A stretch of DNA of 11,021 nucleotides, taken from NCBI GenBank assembly GCA_016789625.1, contig JAEUQS010000455.1, forward strand, positions 1 to 11,021, in the 5' to 3' direction. The position numbers were made by a program, and so were the translations under genes. The number at the start of each line of letters is the position of its first letter. Position 1 is the stretch's first letter. The notes beneath the pieces are model-generated. The model was not told the DNA's origin and ran no database searches. It saw only the letters and a program-made list of their open reading frames with translations. Shown here in pieces: positions 1 to 7,468 of the stretch. The stretch is from Acidobacteriota bacterium. GTDB lineage: Bacteria; Acidobacteriota; Thermoanaerobaculia; UBA5066.

Positions 1-755
1 CCCACGCGAACGCGTTGCTGGGCCCGCGACAGCGTGTTCAGGAAGTCCACGTACTGCTGCTGGCTGGTCTCGTACTTCATCGCGTAGAACGCGCCGAAGC
101 CTTTGGGGTACTTGTCCGAGAGGGCATCCGAGCCGTAGTACGTCTTCCCGTTGGCCGAGATCGGGTTGCCGGTGCCGCCGCCCGGGCCGTCGGCGATCCA
201 GCGGATCGCGCCGGCGGGCAGCGCGGCCTCGCTCGTGATCTGGGTGGTCGAGCCCTCCACGGGGACGAACTCGCAGAGGAGCTTCGCGGACTCCTGCGTG
301 TTGAGGCTGAACGCCCCTTCGGCCACGTAGACCATCTCGATGCCGTAGACGTTGAACTCCACGCCCGCGAGGTTCGCGAGCCCGTCGGCCGCGAGGTTCC
401 AGCGAAGGCGCGTGCCCGGATAGCTCACCGAGCCCGAGCCCGTGGCCGCGCGGTACACGAAGACGCCCTTGCCGTCGCTCACCGCGGTGATCGCGGACCC
501 GGGTGCGGCGCCGTGGCGCGCGTCCTCGGTGTCGAGCGTCGCGTGCTTCCAGGCGCCGCCGTCCTTCCGGTACTTCACGAAGAGCCAGGCCGCGTCCCAG
601 TTCACCGAGTCGCGCCAGGAGGTATCCCACGAGACGTCCACGGAGACCACGGCGTTCGCGCCGTCGAGGGTCGCGGAGGGGTTCACGAGCCGAAGGTTGT
701 GGGCGAGAGCAGGAAGGGAGACGAGCAGGGCCAGGGCCGCAACGAGACGTTTCAC
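1..755 (-). CDS. Secreted SUMF1/formylglycine-generating-enzyme-like protein, C-terminus cut off by window edge
   Basis: The gene reads leftward from a GTG at 755-753; 251 codons are visible and the rest lies beyond position 1. The start is supported by a GAGGTGG ribosome binding site at 761-767, five bases upstream, and by a classical signal peptide: VKR, a hydrophobic core, then cleavage after ALA at about residue 18. Residues 19-135 form an N-terminal domain with the motif NWDAAW (52-57) followed by LFVKYRK. I recall this domain in front of many secreted FGE-family proteins, including ones from Bacteroidota. From about residue 139, GIEMVYVAEGAF and then FYAMKYETSQQQYVDFLNTL (about 223-242) are hallmark beginnings of the FGE-sulfatase (SUMF1/EgtB/PvdO) fold. 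True FGE oxidises a sulfatase cysteine to formylglycine, but many secreted homologues lack the catalytic cysteines. Those would lie in the missing part, so catalytic activity cannot be judged. The gene is transcribed divergently from paralogue A. Confidence 0.87.
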   Translation of the reverse strand, partial: MKRLVAALALLVSLPALAHNLRLVNPSATLDGANAVVSVDVSWDTSWRDSVNWDAAWLFVKYRKDGGAWKHATLDTEDARHGAAPGSAITAVSDGKGVFVYRAATGSGSVSYPGTRLRWNLAADGLANLAGVEFNVYGIEMVYVAEGAFSLNTQESAKLLCEFVPVEGSTTQITSEAALPAGAIRWIADGPGGGTGNPISANGKTYYGSDALSDKYPKGFGAFYAMKYETSQQQYVDFLNTLSRAQQRVRV

Positions 756-760
756 GTTTT

Positions 761-767
761 CCACCTC
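761..767 (-). promoter_or_regulatory. Ribosome binding site of the FGE-like gene
   Basis: On the minus strand this reads GAGGTGG, followed by AAAAC and then the GTG start at 755-753. It decides the GTG start, because no ATG lies near the signal peptide. Confidence 0.75.
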
Positions 768-802
768 ACGATCGTTTCGAAGGCCGAAGTTACACGACTC
801 GG

Positions 803-817
803 GTATCGTGTCGATAC
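803..817 (+). promoter_or_regulatory. Perfect inverted repeat (possible operator or 5' UTR hairpin) before paralogue A
   Basis: GTATCG (803-808) and CGATAC (812-817) are exact reverse complements around a TGT spacer. The repeat ends one base before the ribosome binding site GGAGGT at 818-823. As RNA it could form a short stem-loop beside the ribosome site; as DNA it could be a small operator in the 75-bp divergent spacer. The symmetry is seen directly; function is inferred. A 6-bp stem could also be chance. Confidence 0.35.
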
Positions 818-823
818 GGAGGT
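818..823 (+). promoter_or_regulatory. Ribosome binding site of paralogue A
   Basis: GGAGGT lies seven bases before the ATG at 831. It separates the true start from the long in-frame open stretch that continues upstream through the opposite-strand FGE-like gene. Confidence 0.8.
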
Positions 824-830
824 CTCGCCC

Positions 831-3800
831 ATGAGGCCCATCTCACCTCTTTTCGTTTCCTGGACGCTCTGCGTACTCGTTGCGGGTCCTGCGCGAGCTG
901 CGGTCGATCTCGTCGCGCGGGCCAACCCGATGGGCACGACGGTGACTTCCTTTTTCAACGATGCCGCCGTCAGCCGGGATGGCCGGTTCGTCGTGTACCC
1001 CAGCCTGGCGCGCAACGTCGTCCCGGGTTTGAGCGACAACCTCAACGGCTACGACGTCTTTCTCTACGATCGGGAGACCCTGGGCACGACTCTCGTCAGC
1101 CGCGGTCCGGGAGGGGCCCTTTCGGACAACCACTCCGCTGCGGTGCAAATCTCCGCGGACGGCTCCGTGGTCGCGTTCTTCAGCAGCGCCACCAACCTCA
1201 CGCCCGAGCCCGTCTCAGGCTTCCTCCTCTACCTCTTCGATCGGGCGTCAGGCGCCGTCACACTCGTGGGCCGCGCATCGAGACCCGTGGCGCTGTCCGC
1301 GGATGGAAATCTGGTGGCCTTCCGTTCCCGGGAGGAACAGGAGGACGGTCAGGTCATCGTCTTCGATCGAACGACGCACGGGAGGACTCTCGTAAGTCAT
1401 CGGCAGGGTTCAGCACTGCCTTCGGAGGGGGGGTGTCTGGCCCCCTCGATGAGCGCGGATGGGCGGTTCACCGCCTACGTGTGCCTGGCCAGCGACATCG
1501 TGCCGGGCACGCTGCCGGGAGGGAATGTCTTCCTCCACGATCGAACGACGGGTCTGAACACGCTCGTCAGCCCCTCGCTGGAACCTCTCCGGCATTCGCT
1601 GCAGCCCCTCATCAGCGACGACGGGCGGTACGTCGCGTTCACGAGCTACGGCTCGACGCTCGTGCCCGGCATCCAGGACCAGAACGGCACGAGTGACGCG
1701 TTCCTGTTCGATCGGATCGGTGGCACGCTCACTCTCCTGAGCCGCAAGGCAGGCTCGACGGCAACCGGCGACGCGGAAACCACTGCGGTCGCAATCAGCT
1801 CGGACGGCGAGCGGGTTCTGCTCTGGAGCCGGGCCCGGGATCTCGTCCCCATGGAGGACGATCCCGAAGGGGATTCGGACGTCTTTCTCTACCGTCGCTC
1901 GACGGATACCAACGAGCTTCTGAGCCACCCTCCGGGGAATCCCACGAAGGCCATCGGAGGCATCGTCTACGACGCCGACACGATGAGCGACGATGGCGGA
2001 CTCGTGGCCTTCTCGAGCGTGGACCGGACCGGCCCGAACACTGAGGTCCGCCTGTGGGTCTACGAAGAGGCTCGACACGACGTGAGACCCTTGACGTACG
2101 CGGGCTACGTCGGCGTTCCCCTCGACGTCCAGACGCAGCCGCGCTTCCTCGTTTCCGGAAACGGCCACCTGGTCGCCTTCACCACCTACGCCGTGGGACT
2201 CGGTGTGGGGATCGCGGACTTCGATTCGTCGTCGACGCTGTACGGGTGGAATGCCCTCACGTCGGCCATAGAGCCGCTCTCTCGCGCCGGCGTACCTTCG
2301 CGTGCGGCCCTCGTGGAGCTCGACCAGCTCTCGCTGAGCCGGAATGGCCGTGTCGTCGCGTTCCGGGCCACTCATTCCAACGCGTTCGCGGAGCCCCTCG
2401 CGCCACCGTCCGGAGGAGGGGTTGCCCTTCACGACAGGGATACGGGCCGAACCGAGCTCGTCAACTGGTCGGGCTCCCGGAACGTCGCGGCGACGGAGGG
2501 CTGGCTGGGTGCCTTGAGCGGCGACGGCTCGACGGTTCTGTTCCGGTCGTCGGGAATCGTCGGTCCGGGCCTTCGCGCGCCCGAGACCGGCTCCTGGTTC
2601 GCTTTCGACCGCGGGACGGGCGCGATCTCGCTCGTGTCGCGCTCTCTCGATCCGACGGTGGGCGTTCCGGTCGCGAGCACTCGCGTCTCGGTGAGTGACG
2701 ACGGGCGTTTCGCGACTTTCGAGACCTCGGCTCAGGATGTAGCGGGGGATCTCCCGTCCAACGGCTGGACCCAGGTGTACCTCTGGTCTCGTGATTCGGG
2801 CGCCCTCCGGTTGGTCTCGCGGACTCCCTCGGGAAGAGCCGGAGACGGCCCCTCGTCCGAGAGCAGCATCTCTGCCGACGGCTCCACGATCGCGTTCGTA
2901 TCCCTGGCCCGCGATCTCGTCGAGACCCCCCATCTGTTCGGCTCGGTGAAGCACGTCTACCTCCAGGACCGCGTCACGGGTGCAACGCGCCGGGTGACGC
3001 GCGGCGGCCCGGGAGAGGTGAGCGATGTCGAGGGAGGGATCGGCCCCTACCGCTCGCTGAGCGACGATGGGCGCTTTCTGCTGTATCACAGTCGTTCGCG
3101 CGCGGGCGAGACCCAGCCGCCCGGGCCGCTCAACCTCTACCGGTACGACCGGGACCTGTCCGGTACCGTGCTCGTCAGCCACGGTGTAGGCGGCGCGCTC
3201 GACCCGGCGCTCGCAGATACGCGGAATGGCGAGATCAGTCGCGACGGCCGCCGGGTAGCGTTTCTGTCGGGTGCGTCGAACCTCTTGCCCGGTGCTTCGG
3301 CCTCGGCAGACCCTCAGGTGTTCCTCTTCGATTCAATCTGGCCCGACGTGAGGCTCGTCAGCCGCTATATGGATGGATCCCTCGCCGTCGGGTCTTGCAG
3401 AGAACCGAGGCTGAGCGCAGACGGCTCGACCGTTGCCTTTGGTCGTTGCGGGTTCTCGCCCAGCTTCGTGTTCCAGCAGGCCTTCGTGTACGACGCGCGA
3501 GTGGAGCGACTGGTCCTCGCGAGCCATGCGGCGAACCCCTCCGTTCCGGGAAACGACTCCTCTGGCTGGGACGTCGCGATCGATGAAGCGGGCGATTCGA
3601 TTCTGTTCGTGAGCGGTGCGCCGAACCTGGGCCTCGGCCTCGAAGCTACAGACCTGATGTTCCTCCCAGAGCGACGGATGGGTCTCTTCGCGTTCTCTCC
3701 GCCTCCTATCGTCCAGGGCTCCACCCCGGCGTGCGCAAACGTGATCGGAGGGCGATCCGTGGCGATTCAGGGCAGCCACTTCCAGCCCGGCGCGACGGTG

Positions 3801-4157
3801 ACCCTGGACGGCGTTCCGGCGCAGATCGCGTCGGTGTCGTCGACCGCAATCGTCGCGACCGCGGGGGCCCGGCCAGCGGGATCCGCGCACACGGGTCCCA
3901 TCGTCGTCACGAACCCGAACGGCGAGTACTTCGCGCTCGGAAACGCGTTCACGTACGCGGTGCGCGGCGACGCGAACAACTCGGGCGCACTGTCGGCCGC
4001 GGACGGGTTCTTTCTCTCCCAGGCCGTCTTCCTCGGCGGACCGCAACCCGCGTCGCTCTGCAACGGGGACGCGAACGGGAGCGGCGCGATGACGTCGGCG
4101 GATTCGTTCTTCCTCAACCTCCATCTGTTTCTCGGAGGCCCGCCGCCTCCACCGTGA
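831..4157 (+). CDS. Paralogue A: secreted 16-repeat beta-propeller protein with IPT/TIG and dockerin-like C-terminus
   Basis: This is a complete 1108-residue protein. The ATG at 831 has GGAGGT seven bases upstream and opens a signal peptide with probable cleavage after ARA (residue 23), leaving a mature end AVDLVARANPM. Sixteen copies of a PD40/TolB-like motif follow (consensus SADGRxVAFxSxAxNLVPG, then DVFLYDRxTG and LVS). The first starts near residue 47 and the last near 917, about 58 residues apart. Sixteen blades would suit two eight-bladed propellers, but that split is inferred. An IPT/TIG domain spans about 957-1043. Two EF-hand-like loops (GDANNSGALSAADG, Asp 1047; GDANGSGAMTSADS, Asp 1080) form a dockerin-like module, with ligand positions D-x-N-x-S and Asp12. 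The chain ends in PPPPP. No catalytic residues or membrane anchor are visible. The likely role is an extracellular calcium-dependent binding or structural protein; the ligand is unknown. It is probably the first gene of an operon with paralogue B, 23 bp downstream. Confidence 0.92.
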   Translation: MRPISPLFVSWTLCVLVAGPARAAVDLVARANPMGTTVTSFFNDAAVSRDGRFVVYPSLARNVVPGLSDNLNGYDVFLYDRETLGTTLVSRGPGGALSDNHSAAVQISADGSVVAFFSSATNLTPEPVSGFLLYLFDRASGAVTLVGRASRPVALSADGNLVAFRSREEQEDGQVIVFDRTTHGRTLVSHRQGSALPSEGGCLAPSMSADGRFTAYVCLASDIVPGTLPGGNVFLHDRTTGLNTLVSPSLEPLRHSLQPLISDDGRYVAFTSYGSTLVPGIQDQNGTSDAFLFDRIGGTLTLLSRKAGSTATGDAETTAVAISSDGERVLLWSRARDLVPMEDDPEGDSDVFLYRRSTDTNELLSHPPGNPTKAIGGIVYDADTMSDDGGLVAFSSVDRTGPNTEVRLWVYEEARHDVRPLTYAGYVGVPLDVQTQPRFLVSGNGHLVAFTTYAVGLGVGIADFDSSSTLYGWNALTSAIEPLSRAGVPSRAALVELDQLSLSRNGRVVAFRATHSNAFAEPLAPPSGGGVALHDRDTGRTELVNWSGSRNVAATEGWLGALSGDGSTVLFRSSGIVGPGLRAPETGSWFAFDRGTGAISLVSRSLDPTVGVPVASTRVSVSDDGRFATFETSAQDVAGDLPSNGWTQVYLWSRDSGALRLVSRTPSGRAGDGPSSESSISADGSTIAFVSLARDLVETPHLFGSVKHVYLQDRVTGATRRVTRGGPGEVSDVEGGIGPYRSLSDDGRFLLYHSRSRAGETQPPGPLNLYRYDRDLSGTVLVSHGVGGALDPALADTRNGEISRDGRRVAFLSGASNLLPGASASADPQVFLFDSIWPDVRLVSRYMDGSLAVGSCREPRLSADGSTVAFGRCGFSPSFVFQQAFVYDARVERLVLASHAANPSVPGNDSSGWDVAIDEAGDSILFVSGAPNLGLGLEATDLMFLPERRMGLFAFSPPPIVQGSTPACANVIGGRSVAIQGSHFQPGATVTLDGVPAQIASVSSTAIVATAGARPAGSAHTGPIVVTNPNGEYFALGNAFTYAVRGDANNSGALSAADGFFLSQAVFLGGPQPASLCNGDANGSGAMTSADSFFLNLHLFLGGPPPPP
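3777..4157 (+). repeat. Conserved 3' tail module, copy 1 (IPT/TIG end plus dockerin-like coding DNA)
   Basis: This stretch aligns without gaps, including the stop codon, to 7088-7468 and, as far as the window goes, to 10661-11021. Over the 171 bp from the first calcium loop (3969-4139) a hand count gives about 87% identity to copy 3. It encodes most of the IPT/TIG domain and both dockerin-like loops. Confidence 0.85.
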
Positions 4158-4170
4158 CCTGGGAACCTGC

Positions 4171-4175
4171 GAGGG
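4171..4175 (+). promoter_or_regulatory. Ribosome binding site of paralogue B
   Basis: GAGGG lies five bases before the ATG at 4181, inside the 23-bp gap after the stop of paralogue A. The short gap and its own ribosome site indicate co-transcription with separate initiation. Confidence 0.65.
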
Positions 4176-4180
4176 AAAGC

Positions 4181-7100
4181 ATGACGACGAGAACCGTCCT
4201 GGCGCTGGTGAGCGCACTCGTCCTTCCGGGCGCCTCGGAAGGCAGCGTGGATCTCGTCGTCCCCGCGAACCCGATGAGCGAGACGGCTCCGATCGAGCCT
4301 CAGCGTTACGGGTTGAGCCGCGATGGCCGTTACGTCGTCTTCCTCAGCAAGGCTCTGAACATCTGCCGTGAGCCGTTCGAGTTCTTCCTGTACAAGCAGG
4401 CCTACGTGCTCGATCGCGTGACCGGGGAGACCGCGCTCGTCAGCCACGGCGATGGTCCCTGCGTGCCCGGGGTTCAGGACACACTGAGGGCTCAGATCTC
4501 CGCGGACGGATCCGTCATCGCGATGGAGAGCCGGGCCCGAAACCTCGTGCCCGGTTTCCCGGGAGGTCTCTATCTGTATGAGCGGGCGACCGGCACCGTC
4601 ACCCACGCGGGCTTCGGGTCCTCTCCGTTCGCTCTTTCGGGCAGCGGCCAGTACCTGGCTTACCGCTCGTTCGATCCCGCGTCGGACAAGCAGCTCGTGC
4701 TCTTCGATCGCAGCGCGGGCACGCGGACCGTCGTGAGCCACCGCGCCGGCTCGGACGAGCCTTCCGACGGCCTGGCGAAGCAGCCCTCGATGAGCGCGGA
4801 CGGGCGCTTCGTGGCCTACGTGAGCAATGCGACAGACCTGGTTGCAGGCTCTCCGCCCGGAGATCACGTCTATCTCTTCGATCGGCAGAGCGGACTGAAC
4901 ATCCTCGTGGCGCGAAATGCATCCTCTCCGGTCGTGAGCGCGAACGGGCGGTTCGTCGCCTTCTCGAGTCGCGCGACCGATCTCGTCCCCGGGCAGATCG
5001 ACGGCAACGCGGTCGACGACGCGTTCCTCTTCGATCGGATCCTGGGAACGACGACCCTCCTCAGCCACACGGGAAACGCCCTTCAGACGGGCGACCGGCG
5101 TTCCGGGGTGGATGCGATCAGCGAGGACGGCGCGGTGGTGCTCGTCTCGAGCGACGCGCGGAACCTCGTCGACATGGTGGACGATGCGGAAGGCGCGCCC
5201 GATCTCTTCCTCTACCAGACGGGCTCACTGAGGCTCGTCAGCCATTTGCCGGGCCAGCCCGGTGTCGCGCGCGGCGTGTCGGGCCCGGATGCACCGTACG
5301 GGTCTCTCAGCGCGACCGGCCAGCTCACGGGGTTCGCTTCCTCGGGCCAGGCCTGGGTCTTCGACGCGATGCTCCAGGACGTGCGGTCCGTTTCCCAACC
5401 GGGCTTTCCCGGGGCGCTTGCTGGCGGCACGGAAGCGGGGGCCGTCATCGTCTCGGGCGACGGCCGGCGCGTGATCTTCGGGTCGACCGCGTCCAACCTC
5501 GGCGTCGGGATCCGCGATTTCGACGGCGACGTCACTCTCTACGGCTGGGAGGCCGCGAGCGCGAGGGTCGAACCGCTCTCGCGCGTCGGAAGCCCCTCCC
5601 GGGCGGCGCTGATCGACGAGTTCTCCGTGAGCCGGAGCGGGAGGTTCGTCGCCTTCGCGACGCCAGTCGCCAACGCGCTGTCGGACCCGCTCGCACCGTC
5701 CTCCGGGGGCGGACCGCCGTCGCTCGTGGGTGTGCTGGATCGGCAGACGGGACGGTCGGAGCTCGCGAGCCGGGCCGGCTCCCGAAACGTGCCCATGTCT
5801 GCGGGGGCCGCGAAACCGCGCATCTCTGGCGACGGCTCCATGGTCTTCTTTCAGTCGGGAGGCGCCCTCTTCGCCTTTCAGCGGGAGACCGGCGACGTGA
5901 CCGTCGTGACCCGGTCGAGCATCCCCGGTGTTCCGGCGACCGGCGAATTGAAGGCGGTGAGCGACGACGGGCGTTACGCCGTGTTCGACAGTGGTGATCC
6001 GGCTCTCGAGGCCGACGTAGCTTCGAATGGACTGAGGCAGGTGTTCCTCTGGTCGCGCGACACGGGGACAGTCACGATGATCTCGCGTTCCGCCCTGGGG
6101 TCGGGCGCGGGGAACGCGGCCTCGGAGGGAGGGAGCATCTCGGCCGATGGGTCCACCGTCGCGTTCCTCTCGTGGGCGACGGATCTGACCGGTCCGGCCG
6201 GGACTCCTTCAGCACCGTCCATCGTCTACAGTCAGGTGTACCTCTACGACCGTGTGTCCGGTGCCGTGCAGCTCGTCTCCCGATCGAGCGGCGGCCTGCC
6301 CGCCAGGGGTTTCTCGGGGCTGGAGTCGAGGCACCGCATTCTCTCCGACGACGGACGGTTCTTCGTGTTTCGCTGCTCGGCGCCGGACGTCGGAGGGATC
6401 GAGCCTCCCGAAGACTGGCCCCTCGTCATCTTCAACCTGTACCTCTTCGATCGGGAGACACAATCCCTGAGTCTCGTGAGCCACGAGCCCGGGCGGCCGA
6501 TGGCCGCCGCTATTTCCGGAACCGAGGGAGAGGAGCTGAGCGCGGACGGCCGCCGAGTGACGTTCTCTTCCCAGGCCCAGAACCTGCTGCCCTCCCCGCA
6601 GGCCACCTTTTCACAGTTGTACCTCTTCGAGCGGGGCTCGGCCGCCCTGACGCTCGTGAGCCGCGCCTCGAGCGGTGCGCCCGGCCCTGGGGCCGCGTTT
6701 GGTCGCCTCAGCGCGGACGGATCGTCTGTCGCGTTCTCAACGTACGCGGACCTCTTGACGGGCGCCGAGCACGTTCGATCGCAGGTCTATCTGTACGACA
6801 TCGACACCAGACGCCTCTCCTTTGCGAGCCACAGTGCGTCGCCGCTCGTCTGCGCTCGGGACTCCTCCAGCGAGCCCGCTCTCGACGACCACGCCGATTC
6901 GGTGTTCTTCCTGAGCGGCTCGAACGATCTCGGGACCGGCCTGGGGGCGACGGATCTCGGAGCGGCCACGAAGCCCGAATGGGCGCGCCTCGGCCTCTTC
7001 GTCTACTCTCCGCCGCCGCTTCTCCGTGCTGTCGATCCTTCGTGCGCGAGCGTCGTGGGCGGGCGTACGGTGCGGGTGCATGGCGCGCACTTTCCGAACG

Positions 7101-7468
7101 GCGCGACCGTGACGCTGGACGGTGTGCCGGCGGCGGTGTCTTCCTCGACGTCCTCGGAAATCGTCGTGATGGCGGGCGCGAGGGCGGCGACTCCGGCGCG
7201 CACGGGACACGTCCTCGTGACGAGCCCCGGCGGCGAGTACGCGACGCTCGGGAACGCGTTCACTTACGCCGTCCGGGGCGACGCGAACAACTCGGGCGCA
7301 CTGTCGGCTGCGGACGGGTTCTACCTCGCCCAGGCCGTCTTCCTCGGCGGTCCGCAGCCCGCGTCGCTCTGCAACGGGGACGCGAACGCGAGCGGTGCGA
7401 TCACGTCGGCGGATTCCTTCTTCCTGAACCTCTACCTCTTCCTGGGCGGCGCGCCGCCTCCCCCTTGA
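4181..7468 (+). CDS. Paralogue B: secreted 16-repeat beta-propeller protein with IPT/TIG and dockerin-like C-terminus
   Basis: This is a complete 1095-residue paralogue of A. The ATG at 4181 follows GAGGG and gives a signal peptide (MTTR, then a Leu/Val/Ala-rich core) with probable cleavage near SEG, residue 21. The mature end SVDLVVPANPM matches A. Sixteen propeller-type motifs run from about residue 45 to 901. Several have diverged: motif 7 is LSATGQLTGF and motif 16 is LDDHADSVFF. The IPT/TIG domain covers about 944-1030. The dockerin-like loops begin at Asp 1034 (GDANNSGALSAADG) and Asp 1067 (GDANASGAITSADS), and the end is APPPP. It differs from A in cysteines. It has its own ICREPF/GPCVPG pair around the first repeat and lacks the pair that A and C share in repeat 15. 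No active site or membrane anchor is seen. Its role is probably like that of A, and the differing cysteines and loops suggest it is not a mere copy. Confidence 0.92.
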   Translation: MTTRTVLALVSALVLPGASEGSVDLVVPANPMSETAPIEPQRYGLSRDGRYVVFLSKALNICREPFEFFLYKQAYVLDRVTGETALVSHGDGPCVPGVQDTLRAQISADGSVIAMESRARNLVPGFPGGLYLYERATGTVTHAGFGSSPFALSGSGQYLAYRSFDPASDKQLVLFDRSAGTRTVVSHRAGSDEPSDGLAKQPSMSADGRFVAYVSNATDLVAGSPPGDHVYLFDRQSGLNILVARNASSPVVSANGRFVAFSSRATDLVPGQIDGNAVDDAFLFDRILGTTTLLSHTGNALQTGDRRSGVDAISEDGAVVLVSSDARNLVDMVDDAEGAPDLFLYQTGSLRLVSHLPGQPGVARGVSGPDAPYGSLSATGQLTGFASSGQAWVFDAMLQDVRSVSQPGFPGALAGGTEAGAVIVSGDGRRVIFGSTASNLGVGIRDFDGDVTLYGWEAASARVEPLSRVGSPSRAALIDEFSVSRSGRFVAFATPVANALSDPLAPSSGGGPPSLVGVLDRQTGRSELASRAGSRNVPMSAGAAKPRISGDGSMVFFQSGGALFAFQRETGDVTVVTRSSIPGVPATGELKAVSDDGRYAVFDSGDPALEADVASNGLRQVFLWSRDTGTVTMISRSALGSGAGNAASEGGSISADGSTVAFLSWATDLTGPAGTPSAPSIVYSQVYLYDRVSGAVQLVSRSSGGLPARGFSGLESRHRILSDDGRFFVFRCSAPDVGGIEPPEDWPLVIFNLYLFDRETQSLSLVSHEPGRPMAAAISGTEGEELSADGRRVTFSSQAQNLLPSPQATFSQLYLFERGSAALTLVSRASSGAPGPGAAFGRLSADGSSVAFSTYADLLTGAEHVRSQVYLYDIDTRRLSFASHSASPLVCARDSSSEPALDDHADSVFFLSGSNDLGTGLGATDLGAATKPEWARLGLFVYSPPPLLRAVDPSCASVVGGRTVRVHGAHFPNGATVTLDGVPAAVSSSTSSEIVVMAGARAATPARTGHVLVTSPGGEYATLGNAFTYAVRGDANNSGALSAADGFYLAQAVFLGGPQPASLCNGDANASGAITSADSFFLNLYLFLGGAPPPP
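7088..7468 (+). repeat. Conserved 3' tail module, copy 2
   Basis: This corresponds to 3777-4157 and 10661-11021 in the same reading register and with no gaps. Over 7280-7450 a hand count gives about 91% identity to copy 3, and most differences are silent third-position changes. Confidence 0.85.

Noticed and set aside
15..830. In-frame open stretch extending paralogue A upstream by 272 codons
   Set aside because: It is the shadow of the FGE-like gene on the other strand. It is rich in Arg, Val and Ala without domain sense, and the ribosome site and signal peptide place the start at 831.
1410..3182. 590-codon open frame on the minus strand inside paralogue A
   Set aside because: This is an Arg-rich antisense shadow of GC-biased codons, with no recognisable domain. 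The plus-strand frame shows clear repeats and conservation with B and C.
1230..5040. Recurrent palindrome CGATCG (for example near 1237, 1365, 1539, 1708, 4880 and 5034) as an iteron or binding site
   Set aside because: It is mostly explained by the repeated protein motif F/H-D-R (TTC GAT CGG and CAC GAT CGA) at the same place in each blade.
3767..5068. 433-codon minus-strand frame across the A-B junction
   Set aside because: It lies antisense to two well-supported genes and its composition is typical of shadow frames.
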